64,000 nt of DNA from Dyadobacter arcticus (GCF_011762185.1 NZ_JAASQJ010000007.1:150503-214502); one strand, 5' to 3'; numbered from the stretch's first letter, positions 1 through 9,302 are shown. A program made the numbers and translations. Notes: generated from the letters alone by a model not told the origin.

Positions 1-1
1 C

Positions 2-553
2 CGCCTGCGATTACTGAGAAAACAAATGGCTGATGCAATCGGGATTCCGCCATATATCATCTTCACCGACGCGACACTTTCGGAAATGGCGCAGAAAAAA
101 CCGATTAATGAGGTTCAGATGAAAGCAATTTCAGGTATTGCCGATGAGCGGTTTCGGAAATATGGAGAAACATTTATTAAAGAAATTCTGGATTTTGCCC
201 GCGAAAACACCAAACCCGGAACCAGGGTAATCAAGGGAATGACTTTCGTAGAAACGCTCGACCTTTACAAAGAAGGACATTCTGTTAAGGTCATTGCCGA
301 AAAGCGAAATCTCAATGTGGTTACCATTATTTCGCACCTCATCAAACTCAAAGAAGAAGGCAATGATATTGATCTCAAAACCCTGATCGACGATAAGTCT
401 TATAAAACGATTACGTTGGCGGCACAAGAAATGCAAATCACGAAAAACGATCCTTTGAAACCTTTGTTTGAATTACTGAACGAGCAGTTCGATTACGGGC
501 AGATTCGCCTTGCACTTGCTATTTTTGAGGAAAATCGAGAAAGGTCACATTAA
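2..553 (+). CDS. recQ: ATP-dependent DNA helicase RecQ, C-terminal part (5' end outside window)
   Basis: The reading frame is open from base 2, so only the last 183 residues are here; an internal ATG at 26 is not the start. The sequence begins in an HRDC domain: an LRxLRxQMA helix, then GIPPYIIFTDATL and a helix ending in ISGIADERFRKYG, which is the hallmark of RecQ HRDC domains. After it comes a helix-turn-helix-like segment (TFVETLDLYKEGHSVKVIAEKR) that fits the helicase-associated C-terminal domain found in many Bacteroidota RecQ proteins. RecQ unwinds recombination and replication intermediates 3' to 5'. The ATPase core and zinc-binding region lie left of the window, so their integrity cannot be judged. 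Confidence 0.9.
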   Translation, partial: RLRLLRKQMADAIGIPPYIIFTDATLSEMAQKKPINEVQMKAISGIADERFRKYGETFIKEILDFARENTKPGTRVIKGMTFVETLDLYKEGHSVKVIAEKRNLNVVTIISHLIKLKEEGNDIDLKTLIDDKSYKTITLAAQEMQITKNDPLKPLFELLNEQFDYGQIRLALAIFEENRERSH

Positions 554-954
554 ACGCTATATTTGTATAATTATATTTGTAATGTAAAAATACGAGGGCA
601 TAATATAAGCTCAGACCCCAAATAGGGATAAAAACTGGGGTAAAGTAGGGCGGCTCGTATCGGAAATATTGTAGAATTTGTCCTGAACGGGTTTGGAAAT
701 TTGAAAGGAGTAAAGTACAACTTTGTCTTCAAAATTTACGAAATCAGTAAGCCGGTTACTCCTTAACAGGTGGTGGAAGCCGGTATTTACAGCAATAGTT
801 CAGCGTTGTAGTGGAATAGTGAAAAAACGCTCGTTCCGCGTTGTCAGGGCCATTTTTGAATTAAATTATTTTTACAGCCTTACAACGGTCTGGCTTGAAA
901 ATTGCTCTTTGTGAAGTAGTTGTCTCAAAGAGAGGGCAAACAACACGCTTTTTT
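554..954. other. Gene-free stretch of about 400 bases after recQ
   Basis: No convincing gene lies here; the one open frame (723-914) needs a TTG start and gives an unrecognisable protein. Two TATATTTG boxes (558-565 and 572-579) fit the Bacteroidota -7 element and could start a short transcript. A CCCC...GGGG pairing around 616-640 is followed by a 13-base word (641-653) that also occurs on the opposite strand near the right edge of the window. It could be a leader or a small RNA, but there is no clear terminator to support that. Confidence 0.4.
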
Positions 955-1269
955 ATGAAAAATCATCTTACCCTGGTAGTAGCTTCTTTTTTACTGATAT
1001 TGTGCGTGCTTGAAAGGCAAGCAAGCGATAAGGCAGTCAAGAATGTGAACGTGGAGAATATGTTCAATTTCCCAAACAAAAATTTTGGCAATGACCAATT
1101 AGCCAGTCAAATGGATTTTGGCAGAGAAAAAGACGTTAAATCTTTGTACAATCCGGCGCCGCTCTTTGAACTTACTTCGCTTGATTCTATTTCCAACACT
1201 GGTCAGATGAAACTGGTGAAACAGAATTTATTGAATATCGCTTCCGGGAGCAAAATGCTTAACTATTAA
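955..1269 (+). CDS. Small secreted protein of unknown function
   Basis: The 104-residue protein starts MKNHLTLVVASFLLILCVL, a short basic end followed by a hydrophobic stretch, so it is probably a Sec signal peptide or single membrane anchor. The rest is polar, rich in Asn and Lys, with no domain I recognise. The ATG at 955 is preferred over the longer in-frame TTG at 895 because it places the signal peptide at the true N-terminus. It ends five bases before the end of the convergent helicase gene. The family is not recognised; the call rests on the signal peptide and the clean open frame. Confidence 0.55.
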   Translation: MKNHLTLVVASFLLILCVLERQASDKAVKNVNVENMFNFPNKNFGNDQLASQMDFGREKDVKSLYNPAPLFELTSLDSISNTGQMKLVKQNLLNIASGSKMLNY

Positions 1270-1274
1270 TAGCA

Positions 1275-4200
1275 TTAGCTGAAAAGTCCCATAATATCTT
1301 CCTGACTGAGCTTCTTAATAAATCCGGATTCCCCGCCTACCAAATCTTCCGCCAAGTCCTGTTTACGCTGTTGCAGCAATAGTATCTTTTCTTCAATCGT
1401 ATCCTTACAAATCATTTTATAGGCAAATACCTTCCGAGTTTGCCCAATACGGTGTGTTCTGTCAATCGCCTGACGCTCCACCGCCGGATTCCACCAGGGA
1501 TCAATAAGATATACGTAATCCGCCTCCGTAAGATTTAAACCTACCCCACCTGCTTTTAGGCTCATCAAAAATACGCGGCATGTCTTGTCACTTTGGAAGC
1601 GATTTACCCGTCCGGCACGATCGACAGTTTGTCCGTCGAGGTATTCGTACGGAATGTTGATTTTTTCCAAATGTTGGCGAATAAGGTCAAGCATCCCCAA
1701 AAACTGACTGAAAATGAGGATCTTATGATTCGACGCATTTTCCTCTATTTCACGGGTGATCTCTTCCAGCTTCGCCGATTCATTCCCAAAATCTTCATCG
1801 CCCGACAGTATTGCCGGAGAGTCGCATATCTGTCTGAGTTTTAATAGTGCTTCCAGGATCAGAAAGCTGCTTTTATTCAGTCCGTCGGTAGCAAGCTTTT
1901 CTGCAATTTCCTGACGATATCTTTCCCTAAAAGTGTCATACACCTTGCGTTGCTTATTGCCCATTTCACAGAACAAAATGGTTTCTGTCTTATCAGGAAG
2001 GTCTGATGCCACTTCTTCTTTGGTACGTTTCAGCATAAAAGGATAGACCAGCTTTCTCAATTCGGCTGCCTTCTCCTTATCCTGGTATTTATCAATGGGT
2101 GTCGCATATTCCGTGCGGAAAAAATCCGCGTGGCCTAACATGCCAGGGTTCAAAAATTCAAATTGAGAGTACAGATCGAATGTATTGTTCTCCACGGGCG
2201 TACCAGTCATCGTCAGACGATTTTTCGCATGCAGCAATCGTGAAGCTTTTGACGTCAAAGAATCCGGATTTTTGATGGCCTGCGCTTCATCCAGGACAAT
2301 GTAATTGAAATTAAAGAGTCGCAACAGCTCCACATCGCTGCGCATCGTCCCGTAAGTGGTGAGGATAATGTCATATTCTTTAAAAAAATCGATATCCTTT
2401 CTCCTTGCCATTCCCCGATGCACAAATAACTTAAGATCAGGCGTAAATTTAGCTGCCTCAGCCTGCCAGTTGAAAATCAATGTGGTAGGTACCACAACCA
2501 AATTGGTGTTTGCGGGATCCATATTTTTCTGCTGCTGCAAAAAAGTAAGCATTTGCAGCGTTTTCCCTAACCCCATATCATCCGCCAGACATCCTCCCCA
2601 GCCGAACTCATCCAGGAAGTGAATCCATTTATATCCCTCCTCCTGGTACTGCCTCAAAGTAGCATTGACATTGCCGGGAAGTGGAACATCAGGTATTTGC
2701 TTGAAATTGAGCAGTTTCTGTTTCTTTTCCGACAACTCCCGAAACACCTCTTCGTTGTCAATTTCCGAAACCAGTTCATCAATTAACGAGAAGTGAATTT
2801 TGGATAGCATGATTTTATCAGCATTTACCCGACCAAACTGCAACAGTGGTTCCAATTTACTGATCCACTCATCCGGCAGCACGCCTAATGAACCATCAGA
2901 AAGCTGAACATAATTTTGCTTTTTAAGTAATGCCTTCTTGGCATCAGCAAGCGAAACAACCTGGTCTCCAAAGGTGATTTCTACTTTCATGTCAAACCAA
3001 TCGATACCAGAAGAGGCGGTCACTTTTACAGTACCTCGATTGGGATTGAAGCGCATTTTTTTCAGGTCCTTAAACCCAAGCAGATCATAATGTTTTTTGC
3101 GGGCCGCTTCCACAAAATTGAAAAGCCAGCCTTCTTTCATCACGTGATCAAATGGGATATAGAAAAACGGCTGACCGGATTGCTGAATGAAACTAGGATG
3201 CAACGACTTAATCCAATCCCAAACCTCACTTTCAGCAGATAAATCCCTTTCCAGCAACGTGATCTGGTTGTTTTCAAAACTGGTTTTCGAACGCCGCTTG
3301 TCATGCAGAAATTCCACTTCGCCTGTTTCGCTGTCCTGCGATTGGTAGATATAAGCGGGGACAATTAGCAGATTGGCATCATCCTCTTTCAGATAAATTT
3401 TAGGCTTTTTAAAAGTTAGCTGTCCTGAACTTATCTGGTGCCTGGTTTGGAACAGCACATCAAATTGCTCTGTAACTGGAATAATCCAATCGGCCAGAAA
3501 GCTTTCAGCGAATTCCTTCTTAACCCTTACCTTATATCCGTTCTGGCTTAAATAGGCGACCATTTCAGCTTCGCTTATCCCAGCCCAGCGGAATAGCAAT
3601 TTTTCATTGTAGATACCCAGCCAGAAGCTGTCAAAAGAAACAACTTTTTGCAGTTCCAGCGGTGTGCCGGCTTTCAGCTCCACATAGGGATTCAGGGTAA
3701 TAAATTCTTTGTCCTCAGTAAGTACGAAAAACAATTTAACCGGTTCTCGATGCAGTTCCAGCTGGATAAGCTGATTATTACTCGTCACATAATCTCCTTC
3801 CGCCAGATACAATCTATCGGCATCAAGATCATTAAAGACCCGATTAAGCTGTTTTCCAACGTAATTTCTAGCCTCATAACGCTGCTCGGCGCCCACATCG
3901 TCGAAATGCAGATAAGCATTGTAAGCCCATCCCTGTTTGCGTATGAATTTTTGAAGCCCTTCTTCCCAATGCTTTGCCAACCGGACCAGCCTGGCGTCCG
4001 ACTCACTTAAGACAGGGATTTCATCCGGTGAATAATAGTGACTTGACCCTCCGGCTATATTCCGGATATTGGTCAATTTGTCCGATTTGGCGCTGTATTT
4101 TACAGAAAACACGCCAAAGCCCATGTCAAGTAAGTGGTTCTTACCTTTTGGCCAGAAAACAAATATCGATATCCGATCCTCATCGTCCTGCCCATTTTCA

Positions 4201-5060
4201 GCAGGAGAAATGTTGAAGGTAACGTTTTGAGCAGGTAAAATTCTGTTTCTCAACGCTCGCCAATCCTGGTAAGCGCCAATTTTTTGAAGGGTTGGATCCA
4301 GTTTGAGCAACAGCAATCCACCTTCTTCATCTAACCGAAAATCAAATTTATCTTTAAACTGATCCAGAAGAGAATAACCGTATTCTGCAAGCAGATTATT
4401 TTTTTCTGCGGTCAGGTCCCGCATTACCTCGAATGCTTTTTCTCCAAGCTCCTCGCGAAGTTTTAGAAATGCCGCCAGCTTATGTTCACACAAAGGGACC
4501 CACAGCTTTTGGTCACAATCGCAGGAAGTATGAATTTGTCTTGTATTCTTAACTCTTTTGAATGCCACCTGATAGCCTTTCCCGCCATCGGTTACAACGC
4601 ATGCCGCCTCTCCTTCTTTGGCTGATACAATTTCCACCTTTTCTATGGACGTCCTGTTTTTCCAGGTATCATCCAAGACAAGGCTTCTCAGTTGAAATTC
4701 CTTAAGTTCGGGGAGATCGACAACAGTGCTGTTCATGTCATAAACAACCTGCTTGATGGTCGGCATTTTATCCAGAATGTACAAAATTGCCGCGACACGG
4801 TGCTTACAAAGGCCGTTCTTATCGGGACATGAACATTCTGTAATGATTTGCGGGGTAAGGAAATCCCGGATGTAAATCTGATAAAACTGAATTGAGTAGT
4901 CGCTCTTGACCTTAAATTCGGCATTACCGGGACCATTATATTCCAATTTGGAAACTTTTAAGCCGCCACTGCTATAAATGGAACGCCCTCTTGACAATAC
5001 GTCCTTATCTGCCCGCCTTATTAAGAAGTTGGATAATTTCTCCTTCTTTTCGTTTTCCAT
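1275..5060 (-). CDS. SWIM-domain SNF2-family helicase/ATPase
   Basis: The 1261-residue protein belongs to the SNF2/Rad54 superfamily-2 ATPases, which use ATP to translocate on DNA and remodel protein-DNA complexes. The C-terminal third carries the motor: Walker A DDMGLGKT (near residue 828), the Walker B box LDEAQ (near 923), GTPVENN, and motifs V-VI with AGGVGLNL and QAIDRTHRIGQ (near 1200). The N-terminus has a SWIM zinc finger (CSCPDKNGLCKH, near residue 80) and a second CxC...CEH element near 183-192, both suited to nucleic-acid or protein binding. The middle (200-800) resembles the poorly characterised SNF2-associated region of bacterial homologues. A TACTTTTG promoter box lies just upstream, so it is probably transcribed alone. 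The exact cellular task is unknown. Confidence 0.92.
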   Translation of the reverse strand: MENEKKEKLSNFLIRRADKDVLSRGRSIYSSGGLKVSKLEYNGPGNAEFKVKSDYSIQFYQIYIRDFLTPQIITECSCPDKNGLCKHRVAAILYILDKMPTIKQVVYDMNSTVVDLPELKEFQLRSLVLDDTWKNRTSIEKVEIVSAKEGEAACVVTDGGKGYQVAFKRVKNTRQIHTSCDCDQKLWVPLCEHKLAAFLKLREELGEKAFEVMRDLTAEKNNLLAEYGYSLLDQFKDKFDFRLDEEGGLLLLKLDPTLQKIGAYQDWRALRNRILPAQNVTFNISPAENGQDDEDRISIFVFWPKGKNHLLDMGFGVFSVKYSAKSDKLTNIRNIAGGSSHYYSPDEIPVLSESDARLVRLAKHWEEGLQKFIRKQGWAYNAYLHFDDVGAEQRYEARNYVGKQLNRVFNDLDADRLYLAEGDYVTSNNQLIQLELHREPVKLFFVLTEDKEFITLNPYVELKAGTPLELQKVVSFDSFWLGIYNEKLLFRWAGISEAEMVAYLSQNGYKVRVKKEFAESFLADWIIPVTEQFDVLFQTRHQISSGQLTFKKPKIYLKEDDANLLIVPAYIYQSQDSETGEVEFLHDKRRSKTSFENNQITLLERDLSAESEVWDWIKSLHPSFIQQSGQPFFYIPFDHVMKEGWLFNFVEAARKKHYDLLGFKDLKKMRFNPNRGTVKVTASSGIDWFDMKVEITFGDQVVSLADAKKALLKKQNYVQLSDGSLGVLPDEWISKLEPLLQFGRVNADKIMLSKIHFSLIDELVSEIDNEEVFRELSEKKQKLLNFKQIPDVPLPGNVNATLRQYQEEGYKWIHFLDEFGWGGCLADDMGLGKTLQMLTFLQQQKNMDPANTNLVVVPTTLIFNWQAEAAKFTPDLKLFVHRGMARRKDIDFFKEYDIILTTYGTMRSDVELLRLFNFNYIVLDEAQAIKNPDSLTSKASRLLHAKNRLTMTGTPVENNTFDLYSQFEFLNPGMLGHADFFRTEYATPIDKYQDKEKAAELRKLVYPFMLKRTKEEVASDLPDKTETILFCEMGNKQRKVYDTFRERYRQEIAEKLATDGLNKSSFLILEALLKLRQICDSPAILSGDEDFGNESAKLEEITREIEENASNHKILIFSQFLGMLDLIRQHLEKINIPYEYLDGQTVDRAGRVNRFQSDKTCRVFLMSLKAGGVGLNLTEADYVYLIDPWWNPAVERQAIDRTHRIGQTRKVFAYKMICKDTIEEKILLLQQRKQDLAEDLVGGESGFIKKLSQEDIMGLFS

Positions 5061-5083
5061 TTACCACGCTGCCGTTTAAAATG

Positions 5084-5091
5084 CAAAAGTA
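5084..5091 (-). promoter_or_regulatory. Candidate promoter (-7 box) of the SNF2 helicase gene
   Basis: On the minus strand this reads TACTTTTG, a match to the Bacteroidota -7 consensus TAnnTTTG, 23 bases before the helicase ATG. No clear TTTG -33 box was found at the expected distance. Confidence 0.55.
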
Positions 5092-5148
5092 CGGTATGTT
5101 TCTCTTTTATAGAAACGCACGAGGAAGATATGGTCACTCAAAAAAATC

Positions 5149-5586
5149 TTATCGGATGTAGGGCTGTTCAATGACACCGATGTGGACAAAAGTGAACAAC
5201 TGTTCACAAAAATCTTCTATCTGTCTTCCAATGTTTGGATAGAGTACTTTTCCATTCAATGCATCTATCGGAAGCCATACTATTTCCAAAGCGGTCGTGT
5301 GAGCCGGATTTAAGGCGGGTGTGCCAAAAATTTTAGTTTCAAAAACAACATGAAAAGTTTCTTTTTGAATCTCTTTCCATATCACCTCACCACAGATTAT
5401 CATTTCATTAACATCAGTTATTACACCCAATTCTTCATCAAGTTCACGTTTGAGCGCCTCATGTAGACACTCTCCTGCATCTGGATTTCCACCCGGAAGT
5501 GCATAAACATCTTTGTCCCCATAATTATATCGCAAGGTTAAAATCCGATCACGTTTTATGATCAGGGCCGAAGGGCGAACATTCAT
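5149..5586 (-). CDS. NUDIX hydrolase
   Basis: The 145-residue protein has a complete Nudix box at residues 33-55 (G, five residues, E39, seven residues, then RELDEELGV), which binds Mg2+ and cleaves nucleoside-diphosphate-X bonds. Residues 29-32 (ALPG) lead into it as usual. The substrate cannot be read from the sequence; the family includes ADP-ribose, NADH and sugar-nucleotide hydrolases. It sits 37 bases downstream of gmhA on the same strand and is probably in the same leftward transcript, which hints weakly at nucleotide-sugar housekeeping. Size is normal for a single-domain member. Confidence 0.88.
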   Translation of the reverse strand: MNVRPSALIIKRDRILTLRYNYGDKDVYALPGGNPDAGECLHEALKRELDEELGVITDVNEMIICGEVIWKEIQKETFHVVFETKIFGTPALNPAHTTALEIVWLPIDALNGKVLYPNIGRQIEDFCEQLFTFVHIGVIEQPYIR

Positions 5587-5623
5587 GTTACACGAGTCAG
5601 GTTAGTGGATTTTTTACTCAGCC

Positions 5624-6208
5624 TTATTCCTGCAAAACCGTCTTTTCGATGAGCAGCATGAAAATGTGGATGACTTTGATATGAATTTCCTGAATTCTGT
5701 CCGCGTAGCCGAAATGTGGGACACAAATTTCAACATCTGCTAGTCCAGCAAGCTTTCCACCATCCTTGCCCGACATAATCACAACCTTCATGCCTTTGGA
5801 TTTTGCAGCCTCGACCGCATTGATAATGTTAGCAGAGTTTCCACTGGTGCTTAATCCTAATAAAACGTCTCCCGGTTGACCAAGTGCTTCCAGATATCTT
5901 GAAAACACAAATTCGTAGCCAAAATCATTGCTTACGCAGCTTAAATGGCTGACATCTGAAATTGCTATCGCAGGTAATGCACGTCGGTTATCCCGGTACC
6001 TGCCTGTCAATTCCTCTGCAAAATGCATGGCATCGCAATGTGATCCGCCGTTTCCGCAGGAAAGTATTTTTCCATTCTGCAGGATCGCATCTGACATAAG
6101 CCGGGCTGCCTTTTCTATTTTTTCAATTTGTGTAGGGTCATTCAGAAAATGGTCCAGAACGCTTTGTGCTTCCTTCAACTCCTGACTGATAATGTCCTGG
6201 TAACTCAT
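5624..6208 (-). CDS. gmhA: Phosphoheptose isomerase (sedoheptulose-7-phosphate isomerase)
   Basis: This SIS-domain protein of 194 residues converts sedoheptulose 7-phosphate to D-glycero-manno-heptose 7-phosphate, the first step of ADP-heptose synthesis for lipopolysaccharide core or S-layer glycans. The block CGNGGSHCDAMHFAEELTGR at residues 51-70 is nearly identical to the E. coli enzyme, with the catalytic Glu at 65. The SIS phosphate loop LSTSGNS lies at 119-125 and the C-terminal His-containing helix (QEIHIKVIH) at 173-181. Length matches the family. No other heptose genes (hldE, gmhB) are in the window. It lies between mnmD and the NUDIX gene with short gaps, suggesting one transcript. 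Confidence 0.92.
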   Translation of the reverse strand: MSYQDIISQELKEAQSVLDHFLNDPTQIEKIEKAARLMSDAILQNGKILSCGNGGSHCDAMHFAEELTGRYRDNRRALPAIAISDVSHLSCVSNDFGYEFVFSRYLEALGQPGDVLLGLSTSGNSANIINAVEAAKSKGMKVVIMSGKDGGKLAGLADVEICVPHFGYADRIQEIHIKVIHIFMLLIEKTVLQE

Positions 6209-6276
6209 ATTGGTTATTTTTTTAATCTAATACTAAATTTCGCGGCCGTTTGACCAATATACATAAATGTTGTTAA

Positions 6277-6933
6277 TCAGGCCTTGATCGCTTTAAGTAC
6301 ATGTGTTTTCTTGCCAGGGCCTCTGTGTCTTTGAACTACAAAGCCTGCTGCTCTTAGCGCTCTTTTTACAATCCCCTTGGAAGAGTATGTTACCAATACG
6401 CCACCGGTGCACGTTTGGGCTGCAATTTTCCCAAATATTTCTGCTGTCCATAATTCTGGCTGCGCGCGCGGATCAAACGCATCATAAAAAATCACATCGA
6501 ATAATGTTTCCGATGTGAAGTTTTGAAGCTGGGTATCTTCCTTTCGAAAGGAAAAGTAAGGTGAAATTTGATTCTGTGTTGACCAAGGGATTTCGTGAAG
6601 TTTCATGAAACCGGTCTCATTCAGCAATGACTGGTAATTTAATTTTAATGCATCTTCCAGACTCACCGGGAATGCTTCAACAGAGGTGTAATAAACTGGT
6701 TTTTCCAACTTGTCAGCCAATTTCCAGGCTAAAAAGGCATTAAGGCCTGTTCCAAAACCCATTTCAAAAACCTGGATTGTAACATTTGCATTTTCAAGGA
6801 TTGGTCGTAAACCTAGATTGATATAAATGTGCTCTGCCTCGTTGAGAGCACCGTGAAGCGAATGGTATTGTTGATTGAATTGTGAACTGAACAAAGAATG
6901 CGAGCCGTCTTCAGTTACGATAAGGCGTTCCAA
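6277..6933 (-). CDS. mnmD: MnmD-type tRNA 5-aminomethyl-2-thiouridine methyltransferase
   Basis: The 218-residue protein is an SAM-dependent methyltransferase corresponding to the N-terminal half of E. coli MnmC, which completes the mnm5s2U modification at the wobble base of certain tRNAs. Seen in the sequence are the SAM motif EMGFGTGLNAFLAW (about 57-70), the DAFDPRAQPELW block (about 151-162), and the C-terminal TYSSKG...RRALRAAGF...RHRGPGKKTHVL signature. There is no FAD-dependent MnmC oxidase half, so this is the stand-alone form. It starts 32 bases after the protease gene ends and precedes gmhA, all leftward. Family assignment is firm; the exact tRNA substrate is inferred from homologues. 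Confidence 0.88.
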   Translation of the reverse strand: MERLIVTEDGSHSLFSSQFNQQYHSLHGALNEAEHIYINLGLRPILENANVTIQVFEMGFGTGLNAFLAWKLADKLEKPVYYTSVEAFPVSLEDALKLNYQSLLNETGFMKLHEIPWSTQNQISPYFSFRKEDTQLQNFTSETLFDVIFYDAFDPRAQPELWTAEIFGKIAAQTCTGGVLVTYSSKGIVKRALRAAGFVVQRHRGPGKKTHVLKAIKA

Positions 6934-6965
6934 ATAAACCAGATTTTAGTTTGGCTTAAATGTAA

Positions 6966-8234
6966 TTAAATCATTCTTCGCAGTGTAACCTGGGTAAAGA
7001 AAATATCCCCTTTGCGTTTGACAAGTAAGTCAATGTTCTTGCCGTCGCCGCGTTGCAGCAGCTTATAGATTTCACTTACATTCAATTCCGAAGCCGAGTG
7101 GTCGTCTATAAATAATAACTGGTCACCTTCCATCAGGCCTGCACGCGAAGCCGGTGAGTCGTCGGAAATATGATTTACAAAATAAGTATGCAGGTCCCTG
7201 CCTTCCGCCCTGATTTCCATCCCGCTCATATCGTGTTCGAATTTTTCACGCATACGGCTTTTGATGGGTTTCAGGACCATATAACTTTCCTGATAATTCA
7301 TGGTAACCTTAAACCTGCGCAGCAATTCGCATCCAATGTTTCCCTGCCGCTCGGTGCCAGCCCGCAGCTTGGAGCCAAATGACAGGCTATCCGGAAAAGA
7401 TGCCACAATATTATCCATCTCAAATCTGCCCAGTCTGAGTCTGTCAATACGGCCTAGATTTCCATTAATAACGCCATTTAACCCACGGCCCAATTGCGCC
7501 CTGATCACTTTTTCAGGTAAACGGAAAGATTCTTTCGGGGTATTATTTAAAAGCAATGCATGACCCGCACCCGTATCAATCAAAACCCGGATGGGGTGTT
7601 CTCTGCCGTCGGCAAAAAGCGTAACTGCATCCGTAAACGGTTTGGTGTCTTCAATGATCAATGGATGTTTGTCACCTTTGCTGGTTTTGTAACGGTACCT
7701 TTCATTACGCATCAAAATGAGTTCTTTTTTAGAAAAATCGATGGTAACAACAAAATTGTTGAAGATCTCATAACCAAAAATTCCGTGTACGGGCACGCCC
7801 ACATACTCAGAAAGGCGAAGAAAATCCTCTTCAAGCACCACGATATTCTGGTGATTAGCTTTCAGTCGGCCCATCGAAAAGCGATTATCAATGGCTACAT
7901 GTGCTGAAATAGATTTCCCTTCACCAGCACCCGTCAGACTGACTTTTCTGGTCAGACGAAGCTTGTCCGGTTTTAAAATATTGGGATCTGTTATAATAAT
8001 TGAACTTACTCCTGTGTCGAGGATAAAGCGAAGTGAATCAGTATCATTGATTTTCGCGTAGAGTAAAATCAGATTTGAATGCAGTTCAAAAGGGATGCGT
8101 GCGGTTTTATGGTTTTTATCCAAAAAGTAACCGTATCTCTCTTCAGAAACGGGTGGAATGTCTTCTGTTTTAGCTAATGAAGTGTTACTTATAAAAAGTA
8201 TGATCGCTAAAAATAACCACTTAGACGTTTTCAT
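6966..8234 (-). CDS. Secreted retropepsin-like aspartyl protease with C-terminal PDZ domain
   Basis: A signal peptide (MKTSKWLFLAIILFISNTSLA) begins this 422-residue protein. Two aspartyl-protease motifs follow, ILDTG at 71-75 and LIDTG at 218-222, so both lobes of a pepsin-like active site lie in one chain instead of needing a dimer. A PDZ domain fills the last 80 residues or so (SPASRAGLMEGDQLLFID). This arrangement is common in Bacteroidota and probably acts in the periplasm or at the cell surface; substrates are unknown. It is first in a leftward run ahead of mnmD and gmhA. The roughly 300 bases upstream give room for its promoter, though no exact TAnnTTTG box was found. Confidence 0.85.
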   Translation of the reverse strand: MKTSKWLFLAIILFISNTSLAKTEDIPPVSEERYGYFLDKNHKTARIPFELHSNLILLYAKINDTDSLRFILDTGVSSIIITDPNILKPDKLRLTRKVSLTGAGEGKSISAHVAIDNRFSMGRLKANHQNIVVLEEDFLRLSEYVGVPVHGIFGYEIFNNFVVTIDFSKKELILMRNERYRYKTSKGDKHPLIIEDTKPFTDAVTLFADGREHPIRVLIDTGAGHALLLNNTPKESFRLPEKVIRAQLGRGLNGVINGNLGRIDRLRLGRFEMDNIVASFPDSLSFGSKLRAGTERQGNIGCELLRRFKVTMNYQESYMVLKPIKSRMREKFEHDMSGMEIRAEGRDLHTYFVNHISDDSPASRAGLMEGDQLLFIDDHSASELNVSEIYKLLQRGDGKNIDLLVKRKGDIFFTQVTLRRMI

Positions 8235-8534
8235 CGTGGCCTCCTTTCTTTAAATTCTAAATGTCAAATTAATATGTTAACAACACTAAAACACACTGGC
8301 TATAAATGGCTTAACTCTGTCTTTATATCTTTTGTGTACACCTAAGTATCAAATTCCGCCCAATCGGTTAATAAAGTAAAATTAATGCATTTTACCTCAA
8401 TAAAACACAAATAAATCTTTATAAGTACAAACTTTCTGATATTAAAGTTATCATTTATGTAAAATCATGCAAATGATGAAATTAAGTTAATTTTGTTGCG
8501 TAAAAAGACATTTTTTCACAATAAAAATTTTCTC
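8235..8534. other. Divergent intergenic region between protease gene and tpiA
   Basis: This AT-rich 300-base gap separates two divergent genes and must hold both promoters. The only exact -7 match seen is TAATTTTG at 8488-8495, pointing at tpiA. No RNA gene, repeat or terminator was recognised. Confidence 0.6.
8488..8495 (+). promoter_or_regulatory. Candidate tpiA promoter (-7 box)
   Basis: TAATTTTG matches TAnnTTTG and lies 39 bases before the tpiA ATG. It supports that ATG as start, because an alternative TTG start at 8493 would overlap the promoter box itself. Confidence 0.6.
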
Positions 8535-9296
8535 ATGCGAAAAAAAATTGTTGCCGGTAACTGGAAGATGAACAAACTTCTGGATGAGGCAGTTGCGCTT
8601 ACTTCTGAACTGGTAAATATGGCCAAAGATGAGGTTCAAAACGATACAAAAGTTATACTTTGCCCCCCTTCCATTTACCTTACCACCATCAAAAATTACA
8701 TAGAAAACAGCCCTAATTTTTCGTTGGCTGCCCAAAATTGCTCTGATAAAGTTTCAGGCGCTTTTACTGGTGAAATTTCTGCGCAAATGTTGCAAGCTGT
8801 CGGTGTAGAATATGTACTGATCGGCCACAGCGAGCGTCGGCAGTATTTTAATGAAACGAATGCACTGCTTGCAGAGAAAGTTAATACGGCCCTGGCAAAT
8901 GGCGTATCCCCTATTTTTTGCTGCGGAGAATCGCTGGACCAGCGGCAGAATGAAGACTATATTGGCTTTGTCAAAAATCAGATTACCGAAAGTTTATTCC
9001 ATTTATCTAAGGATCAATTGTTATCGGTAGTGATTGCATATGAGCCCATTTGGGCAATTGGAACGGGCCTTACTGCAAGCGCCGAACAAGCTCAGGAAAT
9101 GCACGCTGCATTACGCCAGCATTTTGCGTCCAAATACGGCGCCGACGTTGCGGATGAGATTTCTATTTTATACGGTGGAAGTGTTACTGCTGCAAGTGCT
9201 GCCGAATTATTCGCTTCACCGGATATCGACGGCGGTCTGGTAGGTGGAGCTTCCTTGAAATCCAGGGAGTTTACAAATATTATTAAGGCGAGATAA
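8535..9296 (+). CDS. tpiA: Triosephosphate isomerase
   Basis: The 253-residue enzyme interconverts dihydroxyacetone phosphate and glyceraldehyde 3-phosphate in glycolysis and gluconeogenesis, in the cytoplasm. Visible landmarks are AGNWKMN with the active-site Lys at 11, the catalytic His at 98 in IGHSERR, the catalytic Glu at 170 in AYEPIWAIGTG (which also begins the mobile loop), and the phosphate-binding YGGSV and GGLVGGASL near the end. The ATG at 8535 gives the family-typical start MRKKIVAGNWKMN; a longer TTG frame from 8493 overlaps the promoter box and is rejected. It is a single-gene unit followed by a phased-repeat intergenic region. Confidence 0.97.
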   Translation: MRKKIVAGNWKMNKLLDEAVALTSELVNMAKDEVQNDTKVILCPPSIYLTTIKNYIENSPNFSLAAQNCSDKVSGAFTGEISAQMLQAVGVEYVLIGHSERRQYFNETNALLAEKVNTALANGVSPIFCCGESLDQRQNEDYIGFVKNQITESLFHLSKDQLLSVVIAYEPIWAIGTGLTASAEQAQEMHAALRQHFASKYGADVADEISILYGGSVTAASAAELFASPDIDGGLVGGASLKSREFTNIIKAR

Positions 9297-9302
9297 TGCA
9301 TT

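Noticed and set aside
723..914. 63-residue open frame starting with TTG
   Set aside because: No recognisable domain, no promoter or start signal, and unusual composition; treated as chance.
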